From assembly GCA_002337005.1 (NCBI GenBank), contig DDFD01000053.1, positions 1-64,000 of the forward strand: DNA of 64,000 bases, in the 5' to 3' direction. Numbering within the stretch: the first letter of the stretch is position 1; every line of letters begins with the position of its first letter. Below, piece after piece: positions 60,434-64,000 of the stretch. The stretch comes from Flavobacteriales bacterium UBA1937. Its GTDB lineage: Bacteria; Bacteroidota; Bacteroidia; Flavobacteriales; Weeksellaceae. The notes beneath the pieces are model-generated. The model ran no database searches. It saw only the letters and a list, made by a program, of their open reading frames with translations, and had not been told where the DNA came from. The position numbers and the translations under genes are program-made.

Positions 60434-63229
60434 TTAGAAATTAACATTAATACCAAAAGTTACGGTCTTAGCAGGAGGAGCAGAATAGAATGTAGAACCG
60501 CCTCCACCTCTGGATGTATCAGATCTAGCTTCAGGGTCATAACCACTGTACTTAGTAAATGTAAGCGCATTGATAGCAGATATATAGAATCTTATTTTAC
60601 TAATTCCCCAATCTGCTGTAAGGTTTTTATCAAGAGAATAACCTAAGCTAATATTTCTAAGTCTTATAAAGTTTGCTTTTTCCAAATAACGAGTAGAATT
60701 TTGTGTACCATTACCATCACCTAATCTAGCTTGCGGAACCATGGTAATATCACCCGGTTTTTGCCAACGATTCATTTGATCAACTGTTTGGTTGTCAAAC
60801 CAGTCTGCATTTGCAGACTGATAGATACCACCAGAATTGTAGATACTCGCCCCAAATTCTCCTTGGAAGGTGAAAGAAAAATCGAAATTTTTATAATCAA
60901 TATTATTGGTAAAACCAGCAATCCAATCTGGAGTAGAGCTACCTGCTATTACTCTTTGTGCTTCGCTATAATCATTAGTAGTGCTTCTGTCTCTAGAACC
61001 ATCCGCATTAAGTGTATTTTTATAAAATAGTGCATCACCATTAGCAGGATCTACACCAGCATACTCTACAAGATAGAATGAATCTAATCTCTCTCCCACT
61101 CTTCTAATAACGTTACCTACTACCACATCTGCATTATTATCTGGTAAAGAGGTTACTTTATTATTATTATTGGCTAAGTTGAAGCTTGACTCCCAAGAGA
61201 AATCTTGTGTTTTAAAGTTTTTGGTATTTAATACAAATTCAAAACCTTTATTACTTAAATCTCCTATATTTCTGTAAATATTAGAATATCCTGATGTATA
61301 AGGTATATTTTGATAGAATAACAAACCTTCTGTTTTTTTGTCATAATAATCAATTTCTCCAGAAATTCTATTACTAAATAAACCAAAGTCTAGACCCAAA
61401 TCAGTCTGTGTAGATTTTTCCCAAGTTAAATCTTTATTTTCGGGTTGATTTGCAGAATATCCTGGTAATTGTTTGTAAGAATTAGCTCCCCAAAGGTCTC
61501 TAGATGCAAAATTCCCAATTTCTGCATTACCAGTTTTACCCCAGCTTGCTCTTAATTTTAATAAAGAAATTGTATTTGATGTAGATAAGAAATCTTCTTT
61601 AGAGATTACCCAACCTGCAGAAAATGCAGGGAACACACCATATCTGTTTGCACTACCAAACCTAGAAGAACCATCTTTTCGGATAGAAGCTTTTAAAAGA
61701 TATTTCCCATCAAAATCATAGTTCAATCTACCGAAGTAAGAGAAAAATGCATATTCGCTGATATTACCTTCACCATCAGAAATCTCACCTGCACTATCTA
61801 TGGTTTGGAAATCATCTGAAGGAAATTTAATACCTGTTACACTAGAATATTTTCTTTTGTTTTTGTTTAATTCTGTACCAGCAATGGCTTCGAAATTATG
61901 AGAACCTAACTTTAGATTATAATTCAAATAATTAGAAAAAACTATATTTTCTGAATCTACAAAAGAGTTAAAAACATATCCATTGGTTGACATAAAAGGT
62001 GTTTTTCTGCCTCTGAAATTCACTTCTTTTTGGTCATAATTATCATAACCTAAATCTGAATGAAATACTAAATTTTTAAGAATTTTGTATTCTCCAAAAA
62101 CTTTACCAGTAATTCTTTTGATTAGTGTATTGTAGTATGCATTTTCGTCTTCTAACAAGAAGTTAGCATAGGTAGTTCCGTCAAAAGGTGAACCATTAAC
62201 ATATGCTGGCGAAATAGGCGCCAATGCCACAGCTTGCATAGGTGTAGTAAATTGGTTATCATTAGAAACCCTGTCTATACTAGTTCTAGAAAAACCTAAA
62301 CTTAAACCTAGCTTTAATTTTTCGGTAGGATTTGCACTAATATTTAACCTTGCAGTATTTCTATCCAGATCATTACTTCTGATAATCCCTTTGGTTTCAT
62401 TATTAGAAGCGGTAAACATATAATTATACTTATCATCTCCACCAGAAACAGAGAAATCTGCATCTCTTACAGAACCTTTTTGGAAGATATAATCTTGCCA
62501 ATCTGTATCTATCACACCTTTTGACCAATCTGTATTATTAGAATAACCATTTAATCTTCCTTTTACATAATCTTCGTCTGCCCAAGAACTATTTCTACCT
62601 GCTTCTAAAAATAATTCTACATATTGCTTTGCATTCAACCATTTTAGTTTATTGGTTGGTGCACTAAATCCTTGAGATAAATTCAAGTTCAATCTTGGTT
62701 TTCCTTTTTTACCTGTTTTGGTGGTAATTAATACTACTCCATTACTACCTCTAGAACCATAAATTGCGGCAGAAGAAGCATCTTTCAGAATTTCTATTGA
62801 TTCTATTTCGGTGGCACTAAGGGTAACCAAAGGGTTTACAGGCGCTCCGTTGGTAGATTCATCAGAATTAATCATCGGGATACCATCTATTACATACAAT
62901 GGGCTAGTACCAGCACTTATACTGGCAGAACCACGCACATTGATATTAAAACCAGATTCTAATTTCCCATTGGTCTGGTTTACCCTTACACCAGCTGCCT
63001 TTCCTACAATTGCATTTTGGAAATTGGCATTTGGAATTTCTTTGATAGATTCTGAACTGATTTTTGCAACATTATCAGTAAGTTTTGCTTTAGTAGATTT
63101 ACCATAACCTACAACTATTACCTCATCTATTTTTCTTTCGGTGGCTGCAGTGTCTTTTTTCTGACCATATACGCCAATTCCTACGAAAAATAATGAGGCA
63201 ACAGATACCTTAAGTACATTTTTTCTCAT
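60434..63229 (-). CDS. SusC/RagA-family TonB-dependent transporter, short form
   Basis: 931 residues. A signal peptide (ending IGVYGQ) is followed almost directly by the TonB box (DEVIVVGYG, about 35-43). The plug has NAIVGKAAGVRVNQTNGKLE, VRGSASISAGTSPLYVIDG and the SusC mark SIEILKDASSAAIYGSRGSN GVVLI (read in two parts). The barrel ends VTFGINVNF. The usual N-terminal carboxypeptidase-regulatory-like domain is absent, so it is shorter than classic SusC (~1000+). It pairs with the SusD lipoprotein to import a large nutrient. Confidence 0.93.
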   Translation of the reverse strand: MRKNVLKVSVASLFFVGIGVYGQKKDTAATERKIDEVIVVGYGKSTKAKLTDNVAKISSESIKEIPNANFQNAIVGKAAGVRVNQTNGKLESGFNINVRGSASISAGTSPLYVIDGIPMINSDESTNGAPVNPLVTLSATEIESIEILKDASSAAIYGSRGSNGVVLITTKTGKKGKPRLNLNLSQGFSAPTNKLKWLNAKQYVELFLEAGRNSSWADEDYVKGRLNGYSNNTDWSKGVIDTDWQDYIFQKGSVRDADFSVSGGDDKYNYMFTASNNETKGIIRSNDLDRNTARLNISANPTEKLKLGLSLGFSRTSIDRVSNDNQFTTPMQAVALAPISPAYVNGSPFDGTTYANFLLEDENAYYNTLIKRITGKVFGEYKILKNLVFHSDLGYDNYDQKEVNFRGRKTPFMSTNGYVFNSFVDSENIVFSNYLNYNLKLGSHNFEAIAGTELNKNKRKYSSVTGIKFPSDDFQTIDSAGEISDGEGNISEYAFFSYFGRLNYDFDGKYLLKASIRKDGSSRFGSANRYGVFPAFSAGWVISKEDFLSTSNTISLLKLRASWGKTGNAEIGNFASRDLWGANSYKQLPGYSANQPENKDLTWEKSTQTDLGLDFGLFSNRISGEIDYYDKKTEGLLFYQNIPYTSGYSNIYRNIGDLSNKGFEFVLNTKNFKTQDFSWESSFNLANNNNKVTSLPDNNADVVVGNVIRRVGERLDSFYLVEYAGVDPANGDALFYKNTLNADGSRDRSTTNDYSEAQRVIAGSSTPDWIAGFTNNIDYKNFDFSFTFQGEFGASIYNSGGIYQSANADWFDNQTVDQMNRWQKPGDITMVPQARLGDGNGTQNSTRYLEKANFIRLRNISLGYSLDKNLTADWGISKIRFYISAINALTFTKYSGYDPEARSDTSRGGGGSTFYSAPPAKTVTFGINVNF

Positions 63230-63351
63230 ATCAAACTAATTTTTCTCAATATTAATAATAAATTTATTTTTAACAAAATTTTAACAGTAAAAGATGAAAA
63301 AACAGACCGTTTGTTAATATTAAATTAACATTAATGGTAGTTTTTATTATT

Positions 63352-64000
63352 CTAGAATTTGAATTTTTCTCCGTTGAGATAGATATCTAACATTATGCCT
63401 AGCGCACCTAATTTATCTCCATTCAATTTTTTAGATTGCTTTGGGTTTTTAAAAACAATAACCTGCGCTCTTCCTACTACTTCTGCTTCTCCATTTTTCA
63501 CTAAAATAGCAGTTCCTTCGTCTATCCCTATCCCTTTGTAAGTGGGGTTTTCTATAATTAAAGACAACAATCTATTATACCTGCTTCTTACCACAAAATG
63601 CTGGTCTATAACTGCTGTTTTTATAAACCCGAGACCTTGCAACGTCTCCACATTTTTAATTTCTATATTGTCAAAAGTATTTTCGTAATCTTTGTATTTT
63701 AACTGATTGCCTGTTATCATCACTTCACTCATTACCGCAGCACCAGCACTGGTTCCTGCAATCATTTTACCATTTTTATAAGCTGATTTAAGTAAATTTT
63801 TAACCTCCTCATTAGAGTTAATGATTTCCATAAATCTCACTTGATCACCACCTCCAATATAGATTAGTTTTGCCTTTTTAAGAGAATCTAATTTAGACTG
63901 AGACAGTTTTTCATCTTTTTTGAAGGCACAATCTAGAGCTTTGAGATTTCTTTTCTCAAACTGCTGTTTTGCGTAGTAAAAAGATGAGTCTTGTTCTTCG
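63352..64000 (-). CDS. Cyanophycinase-like serine peptidase (S51), C-terminal part
   Basis: The frame is open through the right edge; about 215 C-terminal residues are visible, so the gene starts outside the window. The family marks are KKAKLIYIGGGDQVRFMEII (GGxQ), the nucleophile in IAGTSAGAAVMSEVMI, and IDQHFVVRSRYNRLLSLI with GIGIDEGTAILVKNGEAEVV. Cyanophycinases cut the beta-aspartyl-arginine polymer cyanophycin into dipeptides. A short start at 63840 would cut off the GGDQ motif, so it is rejected. It lies 122 bp upstream of susC on the same strand, suggesting a shared uptake-degradation unit. Confidence 0.88.
   Translation of the reverse strand, partial: EEQDSSFYYAKQQFEKRNLKALDCAFKKDEKLSQSKLDSLKKAKLIYIGGGDQVRFMEIINSNEEVKNLLKSAYKNGKMIAGTSAGAAVMSEVMITGNQLKYKDYENTFDNIEIKNVETLQGLGFIKTAVIDQHFVVRSRYNRLLSLIIENPTYKGIGIDEGTAILVKNGEAEVVGRAQVIVFKNPKQSKKLNGDKLGALGIMLDIYLNGEKFKF

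Overview
The window is about 34% G+C by eye, densely coded, and looks like a chromosome segment of a Bacteroidota member, most likely order Flavobacteriales (Chryseobacterium/Cloacibacterium-type relatives). The support is a SusC/SusD pair, TonB-dependent receptors with N-terminal carboxypeptidase-regulatory-like domains, the L-lysine 6-transaminase route, DUF2911, and many promoters of the Bacteroidota form (TTG/TTTG, about 19 bp, TAnnTTTG) with weak Shine-Dalgarno sequences. No phage, integrase, complete insertion sequence or CRISPR array is visible.

Layout. 1-316: end of a YdcZ-type DMT transporter gene and a bidirectional terminator. 353-14022 (minus strand): an assimilatory sulfate reduction and siroheme locus, transcribed cysH-cysD-cysN-cysK-cobA-cysJ-cysI, then an Rrf2 regulator, a TonB-dependent receptor and a precorrin-2 dehydrogenase/TauE fusion. 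CysH is of the Fe-S APS reductase type, so no APS kinase is needed. CobA plus the fusion protein make the siroheme that CysI needs. 14258-20426: a YhcC-like radical SAM gene and a TetR/ABC/HlyD/TolC export set. 20453-29666: GH3 beta-glucosidase, topoisomerase III, tRNA-Ala(GGC), DUF2007, and two amidohydrolase-family genes. 29805-33157: lysine degradation (lat, amaB) with an S23-type four-helix-bundle gene between them. 33403-41305: serB, small secreted and membrane proteins, an esterase, ada, an ABC ATPase with an unknown membrane partner, DUF2911. 41441-46978: pyrB, carA, carB. 47063-57981 (plus strand): an IS1-InsA-like DNA-binding protein, an outer-membrane channel, an MHS-family symporter, two small membrane proteins, a CbrA/CrbS-like transporter-histidine kinase, a receiver-only response regulator, and two acyl-CoA synthetases (PrpE-like and Acs). 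This reads as a short-chain carboxylate sensing, uptake and activation module. 58104-64000: a lipoprotein, SusD, SusC and a cyanophycinase cut by the window edge.

The most interesting content is regulatory. In front of cysH lie two successive tiny ORFs, each with a Cys-Cys-Cys run and each followed by a strong intrinsic terminator; this looks like a tandem cysteine-responsive attenuator. In front of pyrB lies a 22-codon ORF that ends in a T-run and abuts an intrinsic terminator, an architecture very like the E. coli pyrBI attenuator. In both cases the -7 element TATATTTG lies only 5-10 nt before the leader ATG, so the leader peptides would be nearly leaderless. Also notable are paired palindromes around the InsA-like gene and an inverted repeat over the start and -7 element of the Rrf2 gene. 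All functional statements are from sequence reading and family knowledge; no search was run.
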